A DNA stretch of 64,000 nucleotides, from NCBI RefSeq assembly GCF_014805685.1, contig NC_060892.1, forward strand, positions 11,055,490 through 11,119,489. Reading direction: 5' to 3'. The notes below the pieces were generated by a model. The model was not told where the DNA came from. It saw only the letters and a list, made by a program, of their open reading frames with translations, and ran no database searches. The stretch is from Silurus meridionalis. Taxonomy: Eukaryota > Chordata > Actinopteri > Siluriformes > Siluridae. This document shows positions 1 through 13,200 of the stretch, piece after piece. Position 1 is the stretch's first letter. Every line of letters begins with the position of its first letter. The position numbers were made by a program, and so were the translations under genes.

Positions 1-234
1 ACTATCACTCCTGTACACAACGTATAACTAAACTTTAAAATTTTTACTTTTTGTTCTTTGCTTATCTTAATTTTCGTCACAATCTTCGATTTCTGGCTTC
101 GCTTCGCCATCTAGCAGCAGCATCTCAAGCTCCTACCTCAATTTTTTGCTCGCGTAACAAAACAAAAAAAATCGACCGAGTGACCGCTCGTACCTCGGAA
201 AACTTGTACATTAATGCACTCGTAGGTCAAGATA

Positions 235-751
235 TCCCTGTAGTTGTGAAAGGAAGGAGGAAGACAGTGAACAATGACTTTCTTGGTAGGCTACTGTTTA
301 GATACAAGCCATTGTAGCACGTTGAGTCAGGGTGAAGGGAGAGCTTGCTTAAACTCCAGTTGCAACAGAAATCATATAAGCACAGACAGGTTTCCAAAAC
401 ACGTGCTTTTTTATTTTTCTTGGCAACAGCGTTATGGGTTAGTCAAAGAAACTTAGAAATGAGCATCAGAAAATAAAAAGGAAATAATCCTCGGTCTCCA
501 CACACGCAGTAATAGCGGTAGAATGCAGTGCCAGGCTATTCCCAAAATACGGCTATGCTCCTAATAGAAGCTCAACATATTGCATTTAGTGTATTTCGTT
601 AAAGCCTGTGTAAAGTTCATTAGTTTCAGTGTAGACAGTTAGTTTCAGTGTGCGGCTTATAGACAGGTGCGGCTTATTTATGTTAAAAATAAAAATCTTT
701 GTCAAATTCAGTCTTATATAAGGGGTGCGCTTTATAGTCCGGAAATTACGG
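235..751. repeat. Copy 1 of a ~0.75 kb TA-flanked interspersed repeat
   Basis: The right part matches the repeats at 31875-32618 and 39567-40279. It ends in tagtccggaaattacgg followed by TA, the same terminus as the 31875 copy. It also keeps the last two thirds of the shared 34-residue reading frame, which stops at 315-317. The left boundary is unclear: the sequence before about 235 diverges from the other copies and may be older repeat or unrelated DNA. The TA flanks suggest a non-autonomous DNA transposon; the superfamily is not identified. Confidence 0.6.
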
Positions 752-753
752 TA

Positions 754-2349
754 AGTGAATTACTTCTAATGTTTAATTATATTGATAATTTTTGCTCACT
801 GTTGATTATAGTTTGATAGTTAGCACAAGCATATGCTTTAAGACAAAAAAAGACAAAAAAATGACTGAAATCTATTTAAAACATTTGCATATATGCAATA
901 TTTTATTAATCATTTTGACACTATATTTCATATACTATTCAGCTCATGCCACATTTATTTTACTGAATTTATGTCTAGGCTTTGACTAGACCAGAAGGTA
1001 TTTTTCTACTAAATTAAGCTGAACGAAAAAAAAAAGCAAAAAAGCCAAAGGGTTAAGAGGTCAATAAGATTTTTGTAGTGAATAAAACAAAATGAATAAT
1101 TAGTTAATTAATTAGGCTGCTCCTAAAGTAATATTATATTTACCGTCACAATGTTGGTTACTTTTTTCTCATATTTGCAAATCATACTATAATATTAATA
1201 TTGTAATGATATTATATAATGGCTGTTGGTGCCAGAATGGATGGTTTTAGTATTTAGAAATTACAACAGTCTCAGGTGATTACAAAGGATGTTGTTAAAA
1301 ATAAAATAGATAATTGTGAACAGGTGTGTGATAATGTGTTGGAATTAGTCAGTATTCTAATGACTTCAGTTTTTGGTGGCACAACTGTATTTTTCAGCCA
1401 TAACTCTTAATATTCATGTTTTTTTTTCTGAGAATCTATTTACATCAGTCTTAACTGCTGCTGCAGCTTTTCAGAGAAATTGAGTCATATCGGTTTTATC
1501 TGTCTAGCGTTATATTTATATACATTTTCAAGAACAGGGCATAGTAAACTACAAGGAGGAGAGAAACACACATTGAAACTCAAGGATCAAGTTAGGGAGA
1601 TGTTAGATCGAAAATGGGGCAGACATTTGGTAAGAAGCATATCTCTATAGTAGTGCGAGTATTAATCAACAAGTGTACAAATCCTCTTAAATGCCAGGTT
1701 CTCTGAAATTAATATCGTCAGAGGGTCGATCTCCCTAATATCGTTGTTGATCTCCCCAACTTCATTCTTTTCACAGAAACACATTCAATTCCAGACCAAC
1801 ATGAGTTAGAATGCTCCAGCCAGAAGGTGTGGAAGTGGCTTGATATTACACCACCATCTTTGAAATACATCAGTCTCAGAAAGCTCTACACAACGGTTTA
1901 TGTGTACTGACCTTAAAAGCCTTTAGAATAAGAAGTGTTATTAACATTTACATTAATTTAAAAATTAAAGATATCACTGAAACCTAAAAAGAGAAAACAA
2001 TTATGTAGAAAGGAAACAAATGATGTAGAGAGTCATTACAGTTAAACCGAGGAACTTCATTATGTTCAAACTTCAAAGTTTGATATAAAAAAAAAACATT
2101 TTATAGTCTTATTTTATAGCAATTATCATAGTATTTATGGCATTTATTTTATATTATTCATTTTATGGCATTTGCCACCTGTGCGCCTTAACCTGTACTG
2201 CCCTAAACCATAATCAGTTAATCAGTTGTCATGACCAAATGTAAGGCATATAAAAAAGAAAGGATTTAGAGCTGGCCTATGTCCCAATTTATATATATAA
2301 AATGCGCATGGGACTCAATTCACCCAATATCAACATGTATGTACCAAAT

Positions 2350-2354
<5 letters not shown>
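754..2354. other. Intergenic AT-rich DNA upstream of ero1b
   Basis: No coding exon, RNA gene or clear mobile element is recognised here. The sequence is AT-rich with short homopolymers. It lies between the truncated repeat at the window edge and the ero1b 5-prime region. Confidence 0.5.

Positions 2355-2416
<62 letters not shown>
2355..2416. repeat. (TA)n microsatellite
   Basis: About 30 uninterrupted TA dinucleotides, followed by degenerate AT-rich sequence. Confidence 0.95.
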
Positions 2417-2421
<5 letters not shown>

Positions 2422-2567
2422 ATTAAATCATTACATTATAATATATATAATATAATTGTAATTTAATATACACGTTATTATGTCTAGCTATGTGGTTTGG
2501 AACCGCTGCATTGTGGAATTTCGTGAGCGTTATGGATATACTACAGTGTATTATACAAAATCGACCT

Positions 2568-2609
2568 GTTTGTTTGTTTGTTTGTTTGTTTGTTTGTTTG
2601 TTTGTTTGA
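2568..2609. repeat. (TTTG)n microsatellite
   Basis: Roughly ten tandem TTTG units about 280 bp upstream of the first ero1b exon. Confidence 0.95.
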
Positions 2610-2891
2610 GATTTGCGCTAACAGCTACCGGTTTTTGACCAGGGGATTCTTTTCCAAACGCGTATGGTGTGAACCTCCTCCCTTTCCGTAGTCAGGACGT
2701 GCAGCATTGCGGAAACAGTCGCTTGTTTTCTTTACTCATTTGTATTTCCGATGAAGGAACTTCTCTCAGGTTTTGGATGAAAACATACACACCTATCCAC
2801 AGAAGAAGAACTGGAGGCGTTTGGACATTATAATTTGTTGGTGCTGGTTAGCTGTTTCGCAGGCTGAGTGTAGGACTGTGAGAGTTTAGCG

Positions 2892-3080
2892 ATGGTAAAA
2901 CGCGCAGTGCGCTCCTGTGGACTTGTATTTGTTGTGTGTTTGCTGTTCGGGGACTTCGTGTGGGGATGGTTTCACAACAACAACAACAACAACAACAATA
3001 ACAAAATTGGAGACAAACATCATCACAGGCACGTCAGTGAGGTGACACCGGACAATGAGGATCAGAGCTGTTTCTGCCAT
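2892..3080 (+). CDS. ero1b: ero1b alternative first coding exon 1a (ERO1A-like N-terminus)
   Basis: The ATG at 2892 has G at -3 and +4. It opens a 63-codon exon ending at a strong donor (cat|gtgagt), phase 0. A hydrophobic signal peptide covers residues ~9-25. It is followed by a run of nine Asn, a His-rich stretch and acidic residues, ending SCFCH. Joined to exon 2 this gives [12 protein letters not shown], which resembles the CFCQ-x-x-G-x-LDDC start of mature ERO1A. Human ERO1B lacks the CFC element. The Asn run comes from an (AAC)n microsatellite and is probably length-variable. Confidence 0.8.
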
Positions 3081-4240
3081 GTGAGTTCGAGTTATTATGA
3101 ACATTGCGAGTTATTATGAATATAAAATAATAAAGTCTACAGAAGTTTTTTTCACTTTATTCGGTCATTGTTTTGGTGACCAGCTCCTGCGCATCCTTCT
3201 GGCACTTTCTATTGCCACTAGGCCGTGACGTCATTGCCGCGCGACCTCCACTTCGTGTGCACGTCCAAGCTTTTTGAACTTCCTCTTTTTTTTTCTTCTG
3301 AATCACGAAACATTTTCATTCAGTTTTTATTTATGATTTATATATGTTAATGTGCATGTGTTACGTTAAAACGTGTTAAAAATGATTTTTCTATCAGTCC
3401 ACAAAAAAACATTTTCACTTTATATATTTGTTTTCCCATGATCGGTACAGTAATCCGGGTTTTATATAATAAACCTTGTAAAAAGAGGACATGGGGCTCT
3501 GTATAGACAAGGCTAAACCCTGGCAAATAGCTAAGTCTCTTTATTTTTGTTGGTCTCAAAATTATGTGAATTGTTTTGCAACGGGTGGGGGGGTAGAAGG
3601 ATAAAGTCCACGAATAGGCAACGCTTTAATTATGCAACAAAAAAACAATCCCTGAGAACATTCGGGTGTCTGTGGTGGCGCTTACTAAGCGTGGTGTTGT
3701 TTGATTGGCTGAACATTGCTACCTTGTGCACAGTATCATGTGATGTGTAGTTCTCCAATTCCTCCCTTGACTGTCGCACGGTGCTGGATTGAACCAAACG
3801 AGGAAACTACAAAATAAGGGGCGGGACTACATTTGACGCTTGTCGTGTTTGTGGGCGTGGCACGATCTGCACGCGGTAGTTGATTTTGTTTTAAAGCGGC
3901 AGCTTGATCGCGAGTGCACGGAGATTCCAGCTGTCTCGCAACTACGCAAGTGCGCTGCAAGATGAACAAGTGTTCTCATAGTACACGATTGTCGGATATA
4001 CGATCAAGCAATTCATGGAGGAAAAGCACTTTTACTGTCAGCCTGTTTGGACTTCTGGTATTATTTCACATCACACAAAGTGTAAGGGTTTTGACACTTA
4101 CTTACTTACTCAAGGGATTTGACACTTACTCATGACACTTGGACACTTGAAATGCTTAGCTTTTACAGCATACTTTATATTATAACTAACCTGTTGTGTT
4201 TGACAGAATTTTACACTCTTTGCATGTTATGGTCTTATTT

Positions 4241-4330
<90 letters not shown>

Positions 4331-7300
4331 CTTATTTAGTTTTTGTCTAGATTGTTTGAACACATTGACCAATTTTTAGAGTTGTAAATTGCATATAAAC
4401 CGAAATGACACGGCCTTGAAAATTTCTGTCTCAAATACACATTGTTATAGTTTTTACAGTTGTAACCATGAGCAACTCTGCTGTACCAATTTTGCTACAT
4501 CATTATCAGTTTTTTTATTTTGTACTATAAGTTTTTCTTCTGTATTAAAAAGAAAATAACTGACTGTTTGCCTCTTTTCAGAGTATGATATAATGCTTTT
4601 GCTACATCACTCATCTTGGCTGTTTTCGCCTGCTCTTTTGTGTTAATCGGATGGTTTAGTTTAGGTCTGTTGCTTTGATTAATTGAAGGTGTAAATAATT
4701 TAGGTGCCTATCGAATACCTTACCTGTCTCGCACAAGCAGCTGTTTATCCATAATGCATGGGTTGTTGGGATTGCAAGTGAAAAGGGAAAGGAGGTTTGG
4801 AGATTATTGGAGTTGCACCTCTCGGTTTAATTGCATATACTGAAAAGTGCACTTTATGTATGTGCATGATTGAAATAAACTGTTTTGTCGTCTTTGTCGT
4901 TGAAAGTTGACAGGCGTTTTGGATGACTGCTTCTGTGACATTGAGAGCATCGACGTCTTCAACAACTTCAAGATCTTTCCGCTCGTACGCAAGCTCATTG
5001 AACAAGACTTCTTCAGATACTACAGGGTGAGTCGAGCCTGTTCTCATAATTGCATTTTTCATTGTTGGTTATTTCACGCAATGGCAAGCTCTTTTGATTT
5101 TGATTTTGAAAATCGAATAGAGGCGTCTGATGATTTTTAATGCTCAAATCCTGGTCATGTATTGAAGCAGAATCGAAATTAACCCTCCTTCCACTTCTTT
5201 CACAAGTTCACACCTGCTGCTCCCCCCCTCACTTTTTTCCAGCATCACAAGGTCTCCAAATGTTAAATGATTCATCTGATTTACCCACAGTGAAGAGAGA
5301 TAAATTGCCAAAGCTGATATATGCACGGTCATGGGTGAATGTGAGATTGTTGCATGCAGTGCTGTAAAAGCATCCTCTATACAGAGCTGAGCTACAGGAA
5401 GTGGCTTTGTCTCAGTGGAAGATATAGATTAGATCTCTGATTAAAGTTATCGGGTTTGAATCTCTCACTTAATTCTTTTACAATAATTCATTTGCTGATT
5501 TTCTAAGATCTGCTAATGTACTGTGATACCATGGAAAAAGCAGCAGTCATTTTTTTTGGATTCTTTCTCAACAGGTGAACCTGAAACGTCCGTGTCCATT
5601 CTGGCCTGACGACGGCCACTGCTCGATCAAGGACTGCCACGTGGAACCCTGCCCGGAGGTTAGGCTGCAACAGCTCTACTGTTTTTTTGTCTCTTTACTC
5701 TTAATTACATGACCCGTGAGGTTAAGTTAATTTTTTTCCCTTACCATGTGTTTCATTGTACAGAGCAAGATCCCAGTGGGAATTAAATCAGGCAACTTTA
5801 ATAAGGTCAGAAAAACTCTGTTTAAAATTCATTGTCTATACATTTTTGTGATTTGTGTCGTTTACTGTATGTTTTGCTTCTTTCTGAGGTTTTGTAATGT
5901 ACTATATTATATTGCAGTCCATCTTTTTTTAATATATATAAATATGTCAAACATGACATTCATTCTGTCATTAAAACTAAAACAAAGTTGTTGCATTTGG
6001 TGATGCATTATTTGTCCCATGTTTAGCTTGGACATTAAGCGTGCTTTGTTTGTTAAAAAAGCCTACAGGTTTGTGTAATGAAGCAGAGCCCTACGGTTAG
6101 GTGCACTTTTTTTTTTAACACTTAGTGTCACGTCAGCACATGGCACTCTTTTAAAGAGCTCTCACTGTTTGCATGTGTGTGTGCGTGACCAGAGTGCTGA
6201 GACATCTGGTGCTGTGATAACAGTCAAGGTCACTTCAGAAACATTTAGACCAGTCAGTGAACTCTGAGCACTGACCATACAAACATATTCTAATGACAGC
6301 ATTACACTGAGGCTGTGAATTGTCCATATTGTTTTTAGGGATAGAAACAGATCAGTTTTACAGGAAAAAAGTTCTGAAGTAATTCTTAATAAACATGCCA
6401 GAGATAATAGGAAAAAATGCCTCGGATGACATGGAACGGTAAGATGAACCAGACTCTATACTGTTTAAACAAACAGTAAAGGTGAGTTGAAGTGTGTTCA
6501 AAGGATGTTCAGAAAGATATTATTGACAATAAGTGTCCTGAGTTGAGTACAGAGATCTGTGATTTCTGCAATAGTTCAAGTACAGGTACAGTATCCATGT
6601 GAGATTACTCACTAATGCAGGGATGAGTTTTATTCAGAGAAAATTTTTAAATGTTCTGTTTTAGATCATCATATGATCGCAGCTGACACTTGTAGATATA
6701 GAAATATGGTACAGTTGAGATGACAGGATATACATTAAACAAGCAGAGAACATGCACTAATGACTACACTTATAACTTGTTGCTTAAATAAACTGAGAAC
6801 AAATAGCGCACACTTGGCTTCTGGTTACTAGGAGACTGCAATAGCAAAACATACAAAGAGGTCTGAGCAGCTTGACTCAAAACTCCAGCACTTGCAACCC
6901 AGTGTTATCAACAGCATTAACAATACGTTGTTACACATGGGACAGCATCCATTACTAACTGTTTTTTTGGGGGTTTTTTTTGTTTGTTTTTTTTAACTAC
7001 CCATCAAAATCAATTACTGCTTATCCCAATTGGACCAGCTGTGTAATGTAACTTCAAAATTTCCTTTAACTCTGACATGAGTTCTAACACACGTCTCTTT
7101 CCTAGCAGTATTCTTTTGCTGTGAACACTATCAGAGACATTAAGGAATGTGAACAGGCTCATGAGCTCGGTGCCATTAACAGCACACTGAGGTATGTAGT
7201 TAACACATACACTTTCAAATTGTTGTTGCTGCTGACTTACTTTTTTTTGACAAAGCCATGTTTGTGAAAGCAAAAAACATGCTTTACTACGAAACTGCTT

Positions 7301-8458
7301 ATGTATCAGGTATTGCTGTGGTTTCTCACTATTGCCTCATTTTTGTCAATAGTAATCAAAGTAAAGAGGCATTTGAGGACTGGGCTCATCATGATGATGC
7401 CCAGGATCACTTCTGTGGTCTGGATGGTAAGGATCTGCACTTTCTTTATAACATTTCTTTTCCAAATACACTCTAGACACACTCATTTCTTGTTTTGTGT
7501 TTTTTGCAGACGAGACGTCTCCTGATGCTGAGTATGTGGATCTACGCTTAAATCCTGAACGCTATACTGGGTATAAAGGACCCTCTGCATGGAGAGTGTG
7601 GAATAGCATCTATGAGGAGAACTGCTTCAAGTGAGAGATTTAGATTACTGGGAAATAAACTATAAAATATATAAAGATTTGTGGATTCAATAATGCAGAC
7701 TAATTTCAGAATCATGGCTCTTATAATATTTAAATAATTATTAGTATAAAAATAATAATTAATAATAGAAATCATTTGTATTAAAATGAATCACTCTGTC
7801 CAAAACGTTTCCAAATCCAAAAACAAGAATTATAATTGTATCTCACCATTATCTTTTTTTTTTATCTCGTCAAGGACACACATTATAGTGAATGCTTCAC
7901 ATTTGACTATGACTGTTACATTAACACCTTTATAAAAAGAAAAGAAAATTGTATCTGGGAAAGACATTCTGAGCCAGTTTAAAAAATGTCATCTATTTTC
8001 GTTTTGTAAAATGTGTTCATAATAAAAAGTCACACAGTTGCAATAATCATGGTAATTGCAGCTTCTCAGCAGTTCTAACATAAATAAAGGTATTATTTCA
8101 CTTGATATAAAAATATTAGTTGCAAAAGACAATTCTAATGGAAAGAATACCACCATTGTCACGGAAAAATATATGATTATATTTGGGACACCCTGTATGA
8201 TGCTCTTATTAATAATTCATTGTGTTTTATTCACTTCAAAATTCTGTGGTCTATTTTTAGGCCAAGGTCAGTGTATCGACCTCTTAACCCTTTGGCTCCA
8301 AGTCGTGGTGAGTTTACTTTTTCTGCTGTCTGAATTGCTTTACATTTGTAAAATGTAAAATGATTTTTAAATTATAATTTTTTCTGCACATTTTCTAGGT
8401 GATGATGACGGTGAGTAAATTTTTGTATGCATTTCTATGTAGGTCCATCACTGAATGA

Positions 8459-8527
<69 letters not shown>

Positions 8528-10163
8528 TGTGTGTGTGTGTGTGTGTGTGTACAGTGAGGAAAATAAGTATTTGAACACCCTGCTATTTTGCAAGTTCTCC
8601 CACTTAGAAATCATGGAGGGGTCTGAAATTGTCATCGTAGGTGCATGTCCACTGTGAGAGACATAATCTAAAAAAAAATCCAGAAATCACAATGTATGAT
8701 TTTTTAACTATTTATTTGTATGATACAGCTGCAAATAAGTATTTGAACACCTGAGAAAGTTAATGTTAATATTTGGTACAGTAGCCTTTATTTGCAATTA
8801 CAGAGGTCAAACTTTCCTGTAGTTTTTCCACCAGGTTTGCACACACTGCAGGAGGGATTTTGGCCTACTCCTCCACACAGATCTTCTCTAGATCAGTCAG
8901 GTTTCTGGCCTGTCGCTGAGAAACACAGAGTTTGAGCTCCTCCAAAGATTCTCTATTGGGTTTAGGTCTGAGACTGGCTAGGCCACGCCAGAACCTTGAT
9001 ATGCTTCTTACAGAGTCACTCCTTGGTTATCCTGGCTGTGTGCTTCGGGTCATTGTCATGTTGGAAGACCCAGCCTCGACCCATCTTCAATGCTCTAACT
9101 GAGGGAAGGAGGTTGTTCCCAAAATCTCGCAATACATGGCCCCGGTCATCCTCTCCTTAATACAGTGCAGTCGCCTGTCCCATGTGCAGAAAAACACCCC
9201 AAAGCATGATGCTACCACCCCATGCTTCACAGTAGGGATGGTGTTCTTGGATGGTACTCATCATTCTTCTTCCTCCAAACACGCTTTAGTGGAATTATGA
9301 CCCAAAAGTTCTAGTTTGGTCTCATCTGACCACATGACTTTCTCCCATGACTCCTCTGGATCATCCAAATGGTCATTGGCAAACTTAAGACGTGCCTGGA
9401 CATGTGCTGGTTTAAGCAGGGGAACCTTCCGTGCCATGCATGATTTCAAACCATGACGTCTTAGTGTATTACCAACAGTAACCTTGGAAATGGTGGTCCC
9501 AGGTTATTGACCAGCTCCTCCCGTGTAGTTCTGGGCTGATTTCTTACCTTCTTTAGGATCATTGAGACCCCACGAGGTGAGATCTTGCATGGAGCCCCAG
9601 TCTGAGGGAGATTGACAGTCATGTTTAGCTTCTTCCATTTTCTAATGATTGCTCCAACAGTGGACCTTTTTTCACCAAGCTGCTTGGCAATTTCCCCGTA
9701 GCCCTTTCCAGCCTTGTGGAGGTGTACAATTTTGTCTCTAGTGTCTTTGGACAGCTCTTTGGTCTTGGCCATGTTAGTAGTTGGATTCTTACTGATTGTA
9801 TGGGGTGGACAGGTGTCTTTATGCAGCTAACGACCTCAAACAGGTGCATCTAATTTAGGATAATAAATGTAGTGGAGGTGGACATTTTAAAGGCAGACTA
9901 ACAGGTCTTTGAGGATCAGAATTCTAGCTGATAGACAGGTGTTCAAATACTTATTTGCAGCTGTATCATACAAATAAATAGTTTAAAAATCATACATTGT
10001 GATTTCTGGATTTTTTTTTTTAGATTATGTCTCTCACAGTGGACATGCACCTACGATGACAATTTCAGACCCCTCCATGATTTCTAAGTTGGAGAACTTG
10101 CAAAATAGCAGGGTGTTCAAATACTTATTTTCCTCACTGTATGTATGTATGTGTGTGTGTGTG

Positions 10164-10242
<79 letters not shown>

Positions 10243-13200
10243 CATTTGTTTGTGTTTATTGTGGTTTGTGCAAGAGATCAAATCTTAAATCTTTAATAAG
10301 CACTTTTTTGACCTACTTGCTCTGTACGTGCTGATTTGACATTCGGTTTATGTTTACTTTGTTCACACAGGTGAAGGCTTTTACAACTGGCTGGAAGGTA
10401 ATTACTTCTTTCTCATTGTCAGCACATTTCCACAGACACAGCTCCAGTCCATATGGCAGACAAATACACTATGGCTGAGCTTACACACACACACACACAC
10501 ACACAAATATTACTATTTACTTGCCATTCTGCTAAATGCACAGATCTCTCTAAACATATTCCCGATGAGGGTATTTTCTTTTCTCTGTTCTAATTTAGAC
10601 CTCATTCACAGAGATCTTGTTTAGCGCTCTGGTACACAGGGGAAGGATGACACGGTTGGGTTGCGGGGCTCACCAGTTTGGTGTGCGGATACACTTGTAA
10701 ACTAAAGGGCATGGAAGACCGGAACATTTTACCATCAGGTCTAAAACTAAGTTGACCTTAAATACTAATTACTGTGCAGCTGAAACTGATTATAATAGTG
10801 CATTATTTTTAGTGCCTTCAGAGAATATTTTGTGAACCAGGTCAAGCACATTTATTGGTTTATTTTAAGTGCACCTTAGATGAACCGATAAATGAACTTA
10901 GAAAAACACACCATATAATGTTTATCTTCTACATCATATGGACACCTGGCAATAAGATTCTATATGCTTTTGACAATCCCATTCAACATTTAGACCTCAT
11001 TTGCTGTTATAACCTCTGTTATAACTATACTCTTCAGGAAAGAGTAAGGCACTAGTTCAAAATGGCAGGTACTGATGTAGTGTGAGGATTCCTGGGGTGC
11101 AGTCAGAATTCCAATTCATCCCAGAGGTGTTCAGGAGGGTTGAGGTCAGAGTGCGGTCTGTAGCAGGCCATTAATGATCTTCCATTGATCTTAATATGGA
11201 TGAAGTGTTTATTTCAACTCTGTAAAATTGAATGCCAGATTTTGTTCCCAGTCATTTTGTGCCAATGGACAGGTGTTACCAAGTACTACTGACATGCTTG
11301 TTTTTTTTTCTAATCTAGGGTTATCTTTAAGACCAATTTGAGATTATTAACTTTAATTTTTTAATGTTTGCTGTCATAACGCTTGTAAAAGAGACGTGTG
11401 TTTGTTTTTCTGCTGTAGGGTTGTGTCTGGAGAAGAGAGTGTTCTACCGGCTTATCTCTGGTCTCCATAGCAGCATTAATATCCACCTGTCTGCTGAATA
11501 CCTTCTGGATGGTGAGTGTCAAAGAATTGCAGATTAAAAATTCTGATGATTTGGTTTTGGTCTCCAAAATGACTTGACAGCAATGAAAAAACATTTTGAA
11601 TGTTGGATATTGAAAATGTTTAAATAATAATACAGTTGCAAATTTCTAGACTTTTTTTTGCTCACATACAGTTAGTGAAATTAAGTATTTGGAAAGTGGG
11701 ATTCAGTTTACATGAAACTGAACTGGTAGTTAGAATTAATAGTAGGTAAAGTAGTCCTAAAGCTCCAGTGCAAAATCATAGAAGCAAAATCTGGACATTA
11801 AACATCTCTTTGCTGACTATATATAAAGGAAATATATATATGTATATAAAATCGATTAAGTTTAATTTTATTTCTCTAGTGCTTTTCACAATGGATATTG
11901 TCTCAAAGCAGCTTTATAGAACATAAGAATTATAGAACAAAAAATTGTGTATATGGGAATTATGTGCGTTTATTCCTGATGAGCAGCCATGGCGACTGTG
12001 GCAAGGAAAAACTCCCTTAGATGTTATGAGGAAGAAACCTTGAGAGGAACCAGAATCATTCATCAAATCCTCATTTGGGTGACATCAAGAGTATAAAAAT
12101 ACAAAACACCAGAGAAAGACAACTACCATGAGCACCGGAGTGTGAGATTATGAGTAATGTCTTTTCTATAGATTTATACATGAAGTGGTATCCAAAGTGT
12201 GCTGGTACATCTTTACATGTGTGCTCCATGGCGTTTGTTTGGTCTGAGAAGTAGGGATATAAATCTGTGATCCATTACCACTGTAGATGGCGGTAATGCT
12301 CTACTTAAGAATGCGAACCACCAACAAAGAAGAATCATGGCAGTTTTTGGTGCTTGATTTGAGATTTGGCACATCAGTAAAGTAAATGTTTAGTGATTAA
12401 ATCTTTTTTTATATCTAAGTAAAGAAGGGACATTGTGAGTAAATGTGTGTTGCATTGAAGGTTTAAATTTCACCTCTTTTATATTTATTTATTTATATTT
12501 CAAATAAAAATGGTCACACAGAAATGCACGCTGTGCGTGTTAATAGAATTAGTAGCGTTAAGACGAATTTGACGTTAACGCGTTATTAACGCATTAGTTT
12601 TGACAGTCTTTATATATATTTATTTTCTGCTGCTGAAATGGTTTTCTGCTTTCTCACTCTCCCACCTATGTTTTGTGTACACACCTATGTACTTGATGGT
12701 GTAAATGTAAACAGAGGGCTGGGGGAAGACATCATGGGGCCCCAATGTGCACGAGTTCCGCCAGAGGTTCGATCCTGCCGAGACCAAGGGGGAGGGAACA
12801 CGCAGGTTGAAGAACCTTTACTTCTTGTACCTGATCGAGCTGAGAGCACTTTCCAAAGTGGCACCGTATTTCGAGCGTTCATTCATCAACCTTTACACAG
12901 GCAACGCACAGGAAGACTCCGCTACCAAAGAGCTGCTGCTGCAGATCTTTAACGAGACCAAGTGAGAGCCAGATGCAAAAATAAAATCGTGATATTAAAG
13001 AGTGCTGCGAGATGAATTTTTAATATGTTTTGGAATAAACTTCTGGACTGTTCTTCTGCCTGTTTCTCTGCAGAGCTTTCCCCATGCACTTTGATGAGAG
13101 CTCCATGTTTGCTGGCCACAAAATAGAAGCGATACAATTAAAGGTGTGTAGGAAGTCTTTGCAAAACGCACTTTCAGACTTGCAAAACACATGCAGACTG

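Noticed and set aside
12130..12610. Possible extra exon before the ero1b exon at 12715
   Set aside because: Frame and phase join the exon ending at 11511 directly to 12715; nothing between resembles ERO1.
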